A stretch of DNA of 64,000 nt from JAOUGY01 sp963792365 (GCA_963792365.1 CAWBVW010000001.1:1054001-1118000), one strand, 5' to 3'; positions 41,436 through 51,316 are shown, counted from the stretch's first letter. The notes: a model not told the origin generated them from the letters alone. Program-made: numbers and translations.

Positions 41436-41742
41436 CCGCGCACACCCCGCGCATCCGGCGGCGACCGGCCGTTCGCCGCCCACCTCATGGCGCACATCGC
41501 CCAGGCACACTGTGGTCGCGCCATCGACTCAGTGAGGGTTTCTCGAAGACGGGCGGCGGGCGCTCCGTCGACGCTCGCATGATCGCATGGTCAGGCACCC
41601 GTCGTGGAACGATGCGTCGACTATCTGCGGTCGTAACGTGCGCGCACCGACGGTCACTACCAGCGCGACACCCCGCCGTCCTGGCCGAGCCGGTCGCAGG
41701 CACAGTCTCGGTGTCGTTATGAAGACACACCTCTTCGGGTCG
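41436..41742. other. 307-bp gap without recognised features
   Basis: The stretch lies between two convergent genes. No terminator, repeat or convincing coding frame was seen on either strand. Confidence 0.4.
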
Positions 41743-42405
41743 TCACTCTTGGCTGTCTTCCTCACCCTCCAACCAGAGCATGACGGCACGGACCCGACGG
41801 TCGATCGAGGGTTGGGGGTATAGATCGAGCTTGGTGAAAATGCTGCCGATGTGAGTTTCGACCGTGCGCGGATTCACGCTCAATCGGTCGGCGATGGCGC
41901 CATTCGAGTGCCCCTCGGCCATCAATGCGAGCACCTCTCTTTCGCGGTCGGTGAGCCGGTCGAGCGGCCGAGACCGCCGCGCACGACGGAGCAAGCGAGC
42001 GACCACCTCGGGATCAATGGCGCTGCCACCGGCGGCCACCCTTCGCAACGAATCGAGGAAGTCATCGATGTCGGTCACTCGGTCCTTCAGAAGATACCCC
42101 AGTCCCGACGGGTCGCCGGCCAACAGATCCATTGCGTAGGCCGTTTCGATGTGCTGAGACAATACGAGCACGCCGATGTCGGGGCACCGGCGCCTGACCT
42201 CGATGGCGCACTCCAGACCTTCGGTGGTGAAGGTGGGAGGCATTCGTATGTCGACGATGAGAGCGTCGGGTGATCGCGTGCACACTGCGTCGATCAGCCC
42301 GTTGGTATCGGAGAAGGAGTCGATCACGTCGATGCCTTCGTCGGTCAGGAGGTGCGTGAGCCCGTCACGGATGAGGGCGGAATCGTCAGCGACCATCACC
42401 CGCAT
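41743..42405 (-). CDS. NarL/LuxR-family response regulator
   Basis: The product is 220 residues. The receiver has DD at 7-8 and phospho-acceptor Asp52 in LIVDIRMPP, with LLKDRV at the usual lysine site. The C-terminal HTH reads LTDREREVLALMAEGHSNGAIADRLSVNPRTVETHIGSIFTKL. Its ATG lies inside the end of the kinase gene (ten-base overlap). The divergent RDD-ABC operon is the likely target. Confidence 0.93.
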   Translation of the reverse strand: MRVMVADDSALIRDGLTHLLTDEGIDVIDSFSDTNGLIDAVCTRSPDALIVDIRMPPTFTTEGLECAIEVRRRCPDIGVLVLSQHIETAYAMDLLAGDPSGLGYLLKDRVTDIDDFLDSLRRVAAGGSAIDPEVVARLLRRARRSRPLDRLTDREREVLALMAEGHSNGAIADRLSVNPRTVETHIGSIFTKLDLYPQPSIDRRVRAVMLWLEGEEDSQE

Positions 42406-44483
42406 GGGATGACCGCTTCCACGGTCGTGCCTTGATCGATCGGGCTGGCGATGCGAAGGGTCCCTCCGCGCGCCGACACTCGATCGGAGAGCCCTTCGAG
42501 TCCGGAACCGCCTCTGGCGGTGGCTCCGCCGCAGCCGTCGTCGCTGACGACAATGCGAAGATGCCCGTCCGGATGGTGCTCCACGGTCACTCGCGCTTCG
42601 GCGGCGCCGGAGTGCTTGACCACGTTGGTGAGCGATTCGGCCACGACGTAGTAAGACGTCAGCTCGGTCTCCGACGACTCTCGGCCGGCGACCACGCTGG
42701 TCTGGACCGAGATCGGGAGTCGCTCGGAAAGGCCTTCGATTGCGGCGGCCAACCCGCGTTCGGTCAGGAGCGCCGGGTTCATGCCACGGGACACCTCTCG
42801 GAGCTCGGTCAGCGCCTCTCGTACTTCCGCCGATGCCCGATCCAAGAGCACGCTCACTTCGTCACATACGCGCCCGTCGGCCAGACGTCGACCGCGTTGC
42901 AGGAGCAGCCCGAGCGCCACCAGGCGCTGCTGAGCTCCGTCGTGGAGATCGCGTTCGACCTTCTTCCGAGCGATGTCTCCGGCCGAGACGATACGAGCGC
43001 GGGAGGAACGTACCTCGTCGAGTTGGGCGGTGACCTGGTCGTTGAGACGTTCGACTTGCAGCGCCATTCCCGCCACGGCGGCCACTGCACGCAGACGCTC
43101 GGGGCGGCGCAACAGCGATGCGTCGTGATCCAGTGCTCCCACCACCCGACCCGCCGACGTAAGGTGCGTGCGGCGCCTTCCGTCCTCGGTCCCATTCGCC
43201 ACCGGTCCGCCGGCTTCGTCGACGAGACTGTCCGCCTCATCCGACCAGCGAAGCAGGATGGCCGAATCGTCGCCGAGCGCCTTGGCAAGGGCCGACGGCA
43301 GATCGACGTGACCGCCCTCAACGTCGACCACCAGGTCGGCGAGCTCGAGGCGGTCCCACATCCCGAACACGCTGGTCAGGGCCGACGCCACCGGCACGAG
43401 AGCAACGACCAGGAGGGTGCCGGCGGGAACGACGTCGCCACTGGAAACGGCGTCGGCGACGCTCAGATCGAAGACACCGACCGCCGCCGTCATGGCCCAG
43501 ATGCCGGCAATGGCGAGCACGACCCACGAAGCCGGATCACCCATGGACCGCCACACCGGTCGCCGGCGCCAGACCAACAACGCCAGGGCTCCCATCGTCA
43601 CCGCAGTCAGCGCGGCCACCCACGCCAGCACCACCCGGTAGAGACCAGGTGAGTCCGTCACACCGGGGACGGCAGGGTGCGCCAGCCGGATCGGGTCCAC
43701 CAAGAGGACAGCGAATACGCCGCCTGCCGCCGCCAATGCGCTCAACGTGAGCAGCCAACGCCTGCCCGACGCGGGGCAGGTGTCCAACAGCACCCACATG
43801 GCGACGGGAAGGACAAGGGCTGGAGCCATTCGTCCCACCAGGTAAAGGCCGGGTGCGTCGCTGAGAACCAGCACCTGCGAGAAGACGACGACCGCTCCCG
43901 CAAGGAGCCCGATGACGGTACGCCTCCGACCTGAGCGACGGGCAAGTACCCCGGAACCCACGAGCGCCCACCCGGCGGCGAGGATCAATCCGGTCTGCCA
44001 CGGCGGGATGCGCGGGCCCGACAGCGATTCGGTGATCTGCCAGAGAGAGATCCGACCGTGCTCGTCGACGGCGACCTCGACGAACACTGGCACGCCCCTA
44101 GAGCCGATACCCACGGCGGCGCCCCGTTCACCGTCGATGCCGACGACACGGACGAAGCTCACGGGCCCGGTCAGCTCATCCTGCATCCGGTCGAACTCAG
44201 CCTGGAGCTCCTCGGCTGTGTTCGTGCTGCGGTAGCCCTCGGCGAGCCGCTCATCGAGGTCGGCGTCGGTAATCACCCGCTCGCCGCCGATGATCTCGAA
44301 ACTCCACGCCAGAGCGGCGTGGATCGGCGAGAGGGATGGGTCGATCGTCGCTTCGAGACGGACGAGATCGGTGACCGGGATGCTCTTCTGACCTCGACCG
44401 AACCAAATGACGGCGGAGACGGCGGCCACCCCGGCCACGACGGCGAGCGTGAGACCGACTCCCATGGTCCGCGTCTTGTTCAT
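42396..44483 (-). CDS. NarL-type sensor histidine kinase, multi-pass
   Basis: The product is 695 residues from ATG 44483; ATG 44513 would add ten. It has an N-terminal helix (8-28), an extracytoplasmic region of about 130 residues, seven or so transmembrane helices (about 165-400), then a GAF-like region and HisKA_3 with His514 in KKVERDLHDGAQQRLVALG. The ATPase domain includes YYVVAESLTNVVKHSGA, DDGCGG and GSGLEGLSDRV. It is cognate to the downstream regulator and divergent from the transporter operon, a layout typical of envelope-stress sensing. Confidence 0.9.
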   Translation of the reverse strand: MNKTRTMGVGLTLAVVAGVAAVSAVIWFGRGQKSIPVTDLVRLEATIDPSLSPIHAALAWSFEIIGGERVITDADLDERLAEGYRSTNTAEELQAEFDRMQDELTGPVSFVRVVGIDGERGAAVGIGSRGVPVFVEVAVDEHGRISLWQITESLSGPRIPPWQTGLILAAGWALVGSGVLARRSGRRRTVIGLLAGAVVVFSQVLVLSDAPGLYLVGRMAPALVLPVAMWVLLDTCPASGRRWLLTLSALAAAGGVFAVLLVDPIRLAHPAVPGVTDSPGLYRVVLAWVAALTAVTMGALALLVWRRRPVWRSMGDPASWVVLAIAGIWAMTAAVGVFDLSVADAVSSGDVVPAGTLLVVALVPVASALTSVFGMWDRLELADLVVDVEGGHVDLPSALAKALGDDSAILLRWSDEADSLVDEAGGPVANGTEDGRRRTHLTSAGRVVGALDHDASLLRRPERLRAVAAVAGMALQVERLNDQVTAQLDEVRSSRARIVSAGDIARKKVERDLHDGAQQRLVALGLLLQRGRRLADGRVCDEVSVLLDRASAEVREALTELREVSRGMNPALLTERGLAAAIEGLSERLPISVQTSVVAGRESSETELTSYYVVAESLTNVVKHSGAAEARVTVEHHPDGHLRIVVSDDGCGGATARGGSGLEGLSDRVSARGGTLRIASPIDQGTTVEAVIPCG

Positions 44484-44655
44484 CTCCCCATCTTCGCGAA
44501 TCGGCACGGGCATGGGGTCCGTGCCGGCACGGATCGGCGGTCGGGGCCGGCGCTGGCTCAAGCGACGCGCCCGCACCCACGACAGGCCGGTGGGAGCACC
44601 GATGACACGACCCAGTGACACGCCATACGTTGACGTCATCACGAAAGGGAGCAGA

Positions 44656-45225
44656 GTGAAGCCCAAGCCAGTTGAGAGAAACGCCGGCCCGTTCGCCCGT
44701 CTCCAAGCACAGGCCCTGGACCTGCTGGTCGTTGCCGGCTGGCTGGGTTTCGCAGGGGCGGTCGGCGTCGTCGCCCGGGCGACAGGATTCGAGTTCGACT
44801 CAGCGGTGAGGAATGACATCTTCGCCTTCACCACCCTGGTTGCGCCGGTTGTGGCCACTTTTGCCTGGCAAGAGGCGTCGGGCCACCAGGCGACTTTCGG
44901 GAAGCGCCGGGTTGGCTTGTGCGTCACCGACCTCGCAGGTGAGCGTCTCAACATCGGACGAGCTCTGGGCCGCTCTGCCGCCAAGTTCCTCCCCTGGCAA
45001 ATCGCGCACACGGCCGTATTCGGCCTGATTGCCGACTCCGCAAGCACGGGATTCATAGTGCTCGCCATCACCGCTCAGGGGCTGGTGGTGGCATCGGTGA
45101 TCGCCATGGCCATCGATCCCCGCCATCGAGCATTCCACGACTGGGCAGCCGGTACCCGGGTCACCGCCACCATTTCAGAGGGAAGCAGGTTCGACTACTC
45201 CAGAAAGGAAGGAACGCTGCCATGA
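44656..45225 (+). CDS. RDD-domain membrane protein
   Basis: The product is 189 residues. Four or so transmembrane helices are present; RLQAQALDLLVVAGWLGF opens the RDD domain and FGKRRVGLCVTDLAGERL is its conserved loop. GTG 44656 follows AAAGGGAG. RDD proteins are of unclear function, some linked to sodium/proton exchange. It is the first gene of a four-gene operon and overlaps the ABC gene by ATGA. Confidence 0.85.
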   Translation: MKPKPVERNAGPFARLQAQALDLLVVAGWLGFAGAVGVVARATGFEFDSAVRNDIFAFTTLVAPVVATFAWQEASGHQATFGKRRVGLCVTDLAGERLNIGRALGRSAAKFLPWQIAHTAVFGLIADSASTGFIVLAITAQGLVVASVIAMAIDPRHRAFHDWAAGTRVTATISEGSRFDYSRKEGTLP

Positions 45226-46145
45226 CTCCCACAACCGCTATCGAAGCCCGCGGGATCACCCGCCGATATGGAGAGGTCCAGGCGCTCGCCGGGGTCGATC
45301 TCGACGTCAAGCGGGGTGAGGTGTTCGCCATCCTCGGCCCCAACGGGGCCGGGAAGACCACGATGGTCGAGATCCTCGAAGGACTGCGGCGCCGTGACGG
45401 AGGAACCGCCTCGGTACTTGGCGCCGACCCCGCCGATGCGCGTCGGGCATGGCGCTCACGAATTGGAGCCGTGCTCCAGGTCAGCACCCAGAACGACGAG
45501 CTGACCGTTGGCGAGATGATCAGCGCCTTCGCCGCCTACTACCCACAGCCACTCGAGGCCGACGTCCTGTTGGAGGCTCTCGATCTGACCGAGCAACGGG
45601 ACCGCAGGGTCCATCAGTTGTCGGGTGGGCAACGGCGGCGTCTCGACCTCGCCCTCGGGCTGGTCGGCGACCCCGAGCTGGTGTTCCTCGACGAGCCCAC
45701 GACAGGACTGGATCCCGAAGTTCGGATCCGAATCTGGGACTTCGTCAAGGGCTTGTCGAACAAGGGCATGACAATCCTCCTCACCACCCACTACATGGAG
45801 GAAGCCGAGAAACTGGCCGACCAGGTGGCGGTGCTCGTCGCCGGCAAGATCGTCGCCGGTGGAGCCCCAGAGCAGTTGGTCGGGGCGCAGCAGTCGTACG
45901 TATCGTTCCGGCTGACCGGGCCGCTGACGACCGCACCACTCCCCGATGGCGTCCCCGGCATCGTCACCAGGGATGGTGATCGGCTGGAGGTCACCACCCA
46001 GAACCCCGCCGACACCGTGACTCGGTTCGTCGGCTGGGCGACGAACTTCGGCGGGAGCCTCGCCGATCTCGACGTCGAGAAGCGCGGGCTCGAGCAGGTC
46101 TATCTCGATCTGCTCACCAATACCAGAGAGGAGTCGACGATATGA
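45222..46145 (+). CDS. ABC exporter ATP-binding protein (DrrA/NatA-like)
   Basis: The product is 307 residues. Walker A GPNGAGKTTMVEIL, the signature LSGGQRRRLDLALGLVG, Walker B LVFLDEPTTGLDP and H-loop LLTTHYMEEAE are complete. A C-terminal DUF4162-like extension follows (from about 220). The start overlaps the RDD stop. It pairs with the ABC-2 permease to form an exporter of unknown cargo. Confidence 0.93.
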   Translation: MTPTTAIEARGITRRYGEVQALAGVDLDVKRGEVFAILGPNGAGKTTMVEILEGLRRRDGGTASVLGADPADARRAWRSRIGAVLQVSTQNDELTVGEMISAFAAYYPQPLEADVLLEALDLTEQRDRRVHQLSGGQRRRLDLALGLVGDPELVFLDEPTTGLDPEVRIRIWDFVKGLSNKGMTILLTTHYMEEAEKLADQVAVLVAGKIVAGGAPEQLVGAQQSYVSFRLTGPLTTAPLPDGVPGIVTRDGDRLEVTTQNPADTVTRFVGWATNFGGSLADLDVEKRGLEQVYLDLLTNTREESTI

Positions 46146-46981
46146 CCACGACGCAGCGTGTGCGCGCTTCCCACAGCGCGCTCTCCAACCCCATTCGTCT
46201 CGGGTTCACCCAAGCCGCACTGGAGATGAAGTCCTTCATCCGAGCAAAGGACATGGTCTTCTTCACACTCGGACTACCGCTCATGTTCCTACTCGTGTTC
46301 GGGCTGGTCTTCGCCGGCGAACTGGAAGGAACCGAGGTGAGCGTGGGCCAATGGTTCACGCCCGGCATCATCGCCGCTTCGGTGCTGTCAGCGGGCATTG
46401 TCAACCTGGCCACCTCGATGGCGATCGAGCGCCACGACGGCACGTTGCGTCGGCTGGCACTGACACCGCTACCGACCACATCGTATCTGATTGGGAAGAT
46501 CCTGATGACGGTGGTCACAGCTATCGCCATGACGGTTGTGCTCCTCGGCGTGGGGGTCCTCCTCTTCGACGTCACGTTGCCGACCGATATTGATCGCTGG
46601 CTCACCTTCGGGTGGGTGTTCGGGCTCGGCGTGGTGGCCTCGTCGGTCCTCGGCGTCGCCATGTCGTCCATCCCGAGATCGGCCAAGTCCGCCTCGGCGG
46701 TGTTCAACCTGCCATTCCTCGGGCTGATGTTCATCTCCGGTGTGTTCATCGAATCCAACTCGATACCCGACTGGCTGCGGACCGTGGCCGGCGTGTTTCC
46801 ATTGCGCTGGCTGGCTTCGGGCATGCGCTCGGTGTTCCTACCTGCGGAGTTCGAACAGGCTTTCGAGCCTGGAGGGTCGTACGACCTGGGGATCGGCGCG
46901 GCGGTCCTGGCGGCGTGGGTCGTCGTTGGCTTCGTGTTCGCGGTCGCCACGTTCCGCTGGGGACGGGAGCGCCGCCGCTGA
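46142..46981 (+). CDS. ABC-2 type exporter permease
   Basis: The product is 279 residues with six transmembrane helices. The ABC-2 pattern includes PLMFLLVFGLVFAG, GIIAASVLSAGIVNLATSMAIERHDGTLRRL and the C-terminal FISGVFIESNSIPDWLRTVAGVFPLRWLASGMR. ATGA coupling joins it to the ATPase gene. Confidence 0.93.
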   Translation: MTTTQRVRASHSALSNPIRLGFTQAALEMKSFIRAKDMVFFTLGLPLMFLLVFGLVFAGELEGTEVSVGQWFTPGIIAASVLSAGIVNLATSMAIERHDGTLRRLALTPLPTTSYLIGKILMTVVTAIAMTVVLLGVGVLLFDVTLPTDIDRWLTFGWVFGLGVVASSVLGVAMSSIPRSAKSASAVFNLPFLGLMFISGVFIESNSIPDWLRTVAGVFPLRWLASGMRSVFLPAEFEQAFEPGGSYDLGIGAAVLAAWVVVGFVFAVATFRWGRERRR

Positions 46982-47076
46982 TAGATCCATCACCAGGATC
47001 CTGACCACCGGTCGGCGGTGCCACATCGCCCGCCGACCGAGCCCTGAAGCCCATCCATCGGAGAAAGGACACTCAC

Positions 47077-48735
47077 ATGCTCCTCACAGACATTCTCCTC
47101 CTCATGTCGCTTCTCGCCTTTTGCATGGCGTGGTTCTGGCGAACTCTCAGCCTGCGTGACCCCATCCTGTGGGGGGCCGCCGCTCTCGCCGCCGCTGCGG
47201 CCCTGTTCGGGGTCGTCGACGGCCGTTGGCAGGCCGCCGCAGGCGGGATCGTTGCCGCTATCTTCCTGCTCGTCACGATGAGCCGGCACGTCCGTGAGTC
47301 TCGACCCAAGACTCGCATCCCCCTGCTGTCGGGAGCCTCCTTCGTACTGCTCGCCGGACTCGCCTTCATACCGCTCTACTCGGTACCGGTCTTCAGCCTT
47401 CCGGAACCGGACGGTCCCTTTGCCGTGGGCGTCCGCAACTTCGAGTTGACCGATCACAGCCGCTTGGGTGTTTTGTATGCCGCCGACGACGAGCCCCGAC
47501 GATTGGCGGTGCGGGTGTGGTATCCGGCCGCCACGACCGACGGCTACACAGTTCGACCGTACGCGACCGCGGCGGAGCTCGAGACCACCTTCCCGGCGAT
47601 CGCCGTGGACGAGTTCGGCATGCCCTCCTTCTTCTTCTCCCATCTGAAGCACGTCGACACTCACTCCTACGAGGACGCCCCCGTGCTGGACGACGGTCAA
47701 CCTCTGCCGGTCATCTTCTTCAACCATGGCTTCAACGGCTATCTCTCGCAGAACTCGGTGCTGATGGAGCACCTGGCCAGCAATGGCTACGTGGTCTTCT
47801 CGATCGCTCATACCTACGACGCCACTCCGATCGTGTTCCCCAACGGCGACGTCATCCGGCTCCCGGCAACCGAAGTGAAGAAGCGGGCCGAAGGTACCGA
47901 GCCCAGCGAGGAACTGAAGAATCTCGTTTTGGCCTCCGGGCCGAAGTGGCAGGAGGGCACGACCTATCAGGATCGCTTCGAAGGCGGTGTCGACATGATG
48001 AAAGCGACATGGATGTTCGACGACCGTGTGTACGACGAGAGCCCGTGGGTTTGGGTGGCCGACACCCTATTCGTAGAAGACGCCCTCGCCAACGGCCAGG
48101 CGCCGAACGCGATCTCCGACATTCTCGATCGGGCGGACCTCTCCCGCGTGGGTCACCTGGGAATGTCGTACGGTGGCTCTACTGCCGCCGCCCTCGCCTA
48201 CGAAGATCCTCGCGCTGCCGCTGCCGTGAACCTCGACGGAAGCGACTTTCACCTCACGGGGTGGAACACCGACATCCCGGTCCCGTTCATGATGATCTAC
48301 TCGGACTCGACCAACGCCTGGGGTACTGTCGAGGGCTCTCCCGCCAGGCAGTTCGGGTTCAACGACTTCCTCTACGAGCGGTTCGAAACAGCCGGGGTTC
48401 GCGACGACATCATCAGGCTGCAGGTCAAAGGATCGAACCACCCCGGCGTCACCGACTCACAGTTGATGACCCGTGGACCGCTCCACACGATGCTCACCGG
48501 CCCACTCGACCCCGTACGCACGCTCGACATCCTCAACCGGTTCATCTGCGACTTTTTCGACACGTACTTGCGTGGCGAGAACATCGGGTTCCCCGAGACG
48601 CAGTTCGCCGCCTACCCCGCCGACGTGGTCAGCCACGACGTGTCAGGGGTGCGCGAATGGTGGACCTCCAAGACGCCCGCCGAGCAGGCGGACATGCAAC
48701 GAGCACTCGACGAGGCCCGATCGGGCGGGGCGTGA
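47077..48735 (+). CDS. Membrane-attached alpha/beta hydrolase (PAF-acetylhydrolase-like)
   Basis: The product is 552 residues. Three hydrophobic helices at the N-terminus (about 1-110) anchor an external hydrolase domain. The oxyanion region is VIFFNHGFNGYLSQN and nucleophile Ser364 lies in HLGMSYGGSTAA. The family of platelet-activating-factor acetylhydrolases hydrolyses oxidised phospholipids or esters. GGAGAAAGGA precedes the ATG. It is the last gene of the RDD-ABC-ABC operon and may act on the exported compound. Confidence 0.87.
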   Translation: MLLTDILLLMSLLAFCMAWFWRTLSLRDPILWGAAALAAAAALFGVVDGRWQAAAGGIVAAIFLLVTMSRHVRESRPKTRIPLLSGASFVLLAGLAFIPLYSVPVFSLPEPDGPFAVGVRNFELTDHSRLGVLYAADDEPRRLAVRVWYPAATTDGYTVRPYATAAELETTFPAIAVDEFGMPSFFFSHLKHVDTHSYEDAPVLDDGQPLPVIFFNHGFNGYLSQNSVLMEHLASNGYVVFSIAHTYDATPIVFPNGDVIRLPATEVKKRAEGTEPSEELKNLVLASGPKWQEGTTYQDRFEGGVDMMKATWMFDDRVYDESPWVWVADTLFVEDALANGQAPNAISDILDRADLSRVGHLGMSYGGSTAAALAYEDPRAAAAVNLDGSDFHLTGWNTDIPVPFMMIYSDSTNAWGTVEGSPARQFGFNDFLYERFETAGVRDDIIRLQVKGSNHPGVTDSQLMTRGPLHTMLTGPLDPVRTLDILNRFICDFFDTYLRGENIGFPETQFAAYPADVVSHDVSGVREWWTSKTPAEQADMQRALDEARSGGA

Positions 48736-48919
48736 GCCGATCCAGCCGTGGAATCCCCAATGCTCACCTCCACCCACGGCAAACCGTGACGCCCCGATGA
48801 CCCGGCCGATTGCGTGCCGTCCGTTGACGACGTCATATCAGAAGGGGGCGCATGCCCCGGCCCCACCCCGGACGTGACTCCATGCGAAGGCCTGTCGGAC
48901 TCGAATTCGCGGACGCGCC

Positions 48920-49165
48920 GTGATCCCCAACGTGTTCAGCGGCACCGCGCTCAGCAGGGTGACTGCGCCGATACTGGTGATGATCGGCGACAGAGAGATC
49001 ATCTACGCGCCTGGAGAGGCCCTCGAGAGGGCCGCACGTACGATCGCCGATGTTCAGACCGCACTGGTCCCCGGTGCCGGGCACCTGCTCAACGTTCAGA
49101 TGCCGGCCCTCGTCGACGCCCGTGTGCTCGAGTTCTTCGCAGAGGCACACAGTCGTGTCGGATAG
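48920..49165 (+). pseudogene. C-terminal fragment of an alpha/beta hydrolase
   Basis: LSRVTAPILVMIGDREIIYAP, then VPGAGHLLNVQMPALVDARVLEFF, carries the acid and histidine of a hydrolase triad but not the nucleophile elbow. About 180 N-terminal residues are missing and the preceding 184 bp show no trace of them. It is a 5'-deleted remnant. Confidence 0.7.
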
Positions 49166-49190
49166 GCTGCGAACCACATTCCGACGCGGG

Positions 49191-49508
49191 ATGCTGCTGG
49201 TTGTCAAGGCAGTACACACCGCCATCTGGCTTACGGTTGAATCAGCGACGATCTACTGCTGCGGGCGGGGTTGGCCGGGAGGTCTGATCGGCGGGTAGCC
49301 GTTGCCGGCCTCGTCGTGGCGGCGGAGGGGTCGGTCTTCCTGGCGAACGGTGCACGCTGCCCGCTCAGCAGCGTGGCGGAATCGCGGTGCGGAGCGCGGC
49401 TCGGTCACCGACATATTCCTTCCCGACTGGGTCGCCCGGAACCTACCGGCCATCCATGTTCCGCTCATCGGCTTGGCTCTTTACCTGCACGGTACGAACC
49501 TGAGGTAG
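49191..49508 (+). pseudogene. Small membrane protein gene with two frameshifts
   Basis: MLLVVKAVHTAIWLTVESATIY (frame 3), GLVVAAEGSVFLANGARCPL (frame 2) and ERGSVTDIFLPDWVARNLPAI (frame 3) are successive parts of a known actinobacterial membrane-protein pattern of about 105 residues. Frame changes fall near 49245-49275 and 49380-49392. The two shifts compensate, as in the AAA gene at 831. Confidence 0.6.
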
Positions 49509-49583
49509 CAGCAATGCCAGACGAGTGGGGCTCGAGCCGTCGCCGACTGCTGCCGCGCAACCGAGACGGATCGGTGTCAGCGG

Positions 49584-50798
49584 TCAGAAGATACCTCTGG
49601 CCGCGGGAAGGCGCTTGACGAGGTAGCCGACTGCAAAAGAGGCCGATACCGCGACGGGTGCCACGAGGATGAATTTCAGTCCCATGTCCAACCCGATCCC
49701 GGAAAGGCCAATCGCCAGGAGCGTTATCACGGGGGCGTGAAAGACGTAGGTGGCGTAACTTGCACCCGACATCGCGCGAGCCACCCGACCCTGATCGGAC
49801 ACTCGGCGCCGGAAGAGGACCAACAAGGACACGACGAGGGCGACGCACATGGCCTGTTCCCACAGGGAGTAGGCGAACTGCTGCCAATGCCAACCACCCA
49901 GGAACGGGTCGAGCACACGGTCGAGCGCTCCACCCGCAGCGAACAGGACCGGGAAGGCCACCACCAGACCGATCGCGACGCGAGACCACAGGCGTCCTTG
50001 CGCAGGAGTCATCGCCTGGAACCAGCCGCGATGGGACGCGGCCACACCGAGAGCGAACAACGTGACGTACTGCGGGAAATGGGCGAGCTGGAAGTGGATG
50101 GGCTCCAACCACCATCCCACCGGCAGCCAAATCCTCACCACGAAGCTGGCGAGACCGAGCGCGAGGGCCAACGACGCCAGAGCTCCGTTGCTCGGTGACC
50201 ACGGGTGAGCGCCGGCACCTGTTGGCGGCCTCAGGCGGTTCCAGATGACGTATCCGATGGACATGAGCAACAGCGCTTCCAGGAACCAGGTGGGCCCGAC
50301 CGCCACGTAATCGAAGTAGCGGCCCCGCAACAAGCCCCAATACCCACCGCCCTGGTCACGTGCGATGAGGAACGCGACAAACAACGGATTCACCACGAAG
50401 GCGTACAACAGAATCGGGATCCCGAGACGCCGGAATCTGTCGCGGAGATAGGCGGCAGGACCCTTTCGAGCTAGTGACGCAGAGGCAACGTAGCTCGAGA
50501 TCATGAAGAAGAACCCCATGAAGAAGGCCTGGTTGATCGCCACGAACAGCGTCAAAAGAACCTCGGAGACCGTTGACACGGTGCCGGGTTCGTCGTAGTA
50601 CCAGTCGCCCGCAGCGCCGTACCCGATCGCCAGGTGAAGCAAGATCACCAGGATCGTCAGAAGGACGCGGAGGTTGTCGATCCACGCGAGCCTGGCGGAT
50701 GTGGCGGAACCGTCAGAGACCGACAGCCCCTTCGCTTCTCGGTCAGCCTGGCCGGCAGAGGATCTTTCAGCTCCGATCATGACAATCGGCTCAATCAT
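49584..50798 (-). CDS. Acyltransferase family 3 membrane protein
   Basis: The product is 404 residues. About ten transmembrane helices are present; LAWIDNLRVLLTILVILLHLAIGYGA carries the conserved Arg and His of the first helix in this family, and FFFMISSYVASASLARKG and VGPTWFLEALLL follow. Such proteins transfer acyl groups to glycans or lipids at the cell surface. The start is uncertain (50798 or 50780). Part of the gene is repeated as a relic at 40752-40853. Confidence 0.88.
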   Translation of the reverse strand: MIEPIVMIGAERSSAGQADREAKGLSVSDGSATSARLAWIDNLRVLLTILVILLHLAIGYGAAGDWYYDEPGTVSTVSEVLLTLFVAINQAFFMGFFFMISSYVASASLARKGPAAYLRDRFRRLGIPILLYAFVVNPLFVAFLIARDQGGGYWGLLRGRYFDYVAVGPTWFLEALLLMSIGYVIWNRLRPPTGAGAHPWSPSNGALASLALALGLASFVVRIWLPVGWWLEPIHFQLAHFPQYVTLFALGVAASHRGWFQAMTPAQGRLWSRVAIGLVVAFPVLFAAGGALDRVLDPFLGGWHWQQFAYSLWEQAMCVALVVSLLVLFRRRVSDQGRVARAMSGASYATYVFHAPVITLLAIGLSGIGLDMGLKFILVAPVAVSASFAVGYLVKRLPAARGIF

Positions 50799-50954
50799 GA
50801 GCCCGCTCGAATCGGATCACAATGGCCGAAATACCCGGCTTCCACTCGCCGTCACACCCGCCCACCGAGCTGTTTACGACGCGGTCACCGTCGTCCGCCT
50901 CCCCAGCGCGCACGTGGGCCCCTCTGGACGGACCCAGACGCCGAATGGACCCGA

Positions 50955-51254
50955 ATGAAGATCGCCCAACTTCGCTACGACGAGTCGAATCGCTCCTGGA
51001 CCCTCTACTGGGCCGATCGCAATCAGCGGTGGCACCGCTACTGGGATCTCGATCCCTCCGAGAGCATCGGCGTCCTCCTCGACGAGATCGACGAAGACCC
51101 CACCTGCATCTTCTTCGCTGATGCTTCTCCGACTCCGAGCCCACCACGCAACGTGGTGCCACAGTCCGGACGCCAGCACTCCGACGTGCCGCTATGCGTG
51201 GGTTCGGGTACGGCGTGTTATCGCCCGGGAACTGGTGCTCGATGCGGTGCCTGA
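50955..51254 (+). CDS. DUF3024-domain protein
   Basis: The product is 99 residues. WTLYWADRNQRWHRYWDLDPSESIGVLLDEIDEDPTCIFF is the DUF3024 signature, at residues 14-53. The remaining 45 residues are basic, low-complexity and may not be part of the original gene. No ribosome site is seen. The function is unknown. Confidence 0.7.
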   Translation: MKIAQLRYDESNRSWTLYWADRNQRWHRYWDLDPSESIGVLLDEIDEDPTCIFFADASPTPSPPRNVVPQSGRQHSDVPLCVGSGTACYRPGTGARCGA

Positions 51255-51279
51255 CTCGCCGCGGTCATTCTGAGGACCA

Positions 51280-51309
51280 TTGATCAGAGTCCCGTGTTCC
51301 GACTAGAAT
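51280..51309 (+). promoter_or_regulatory. Promoter of the toxin-antitoxin pair (TTGATC-N18-TAGAAT), leaderless
   Basis: TAGAAT is seven bases before ATG 51317, which rules out ATG 51311 as the leaderless start. TTGATC lies 18 bp upstream of it. Confidence 0.55.
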
Positions 51310-51316
51310 TATGGTC

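Noticed and set aside
42396..45071. Longer 891-residue version of the NarL-type kinase
   Set aside because: The extra N-terminal part overlaps the divergent RDD gene and is basic and non-membrane; ATG 44483 begins at the first helix.
51311..51316. ATG 51311 as the antitoxin start
   Set aside because: It lies one base after the TAGAAT box, which would put the start codon upstream of the transcription start.
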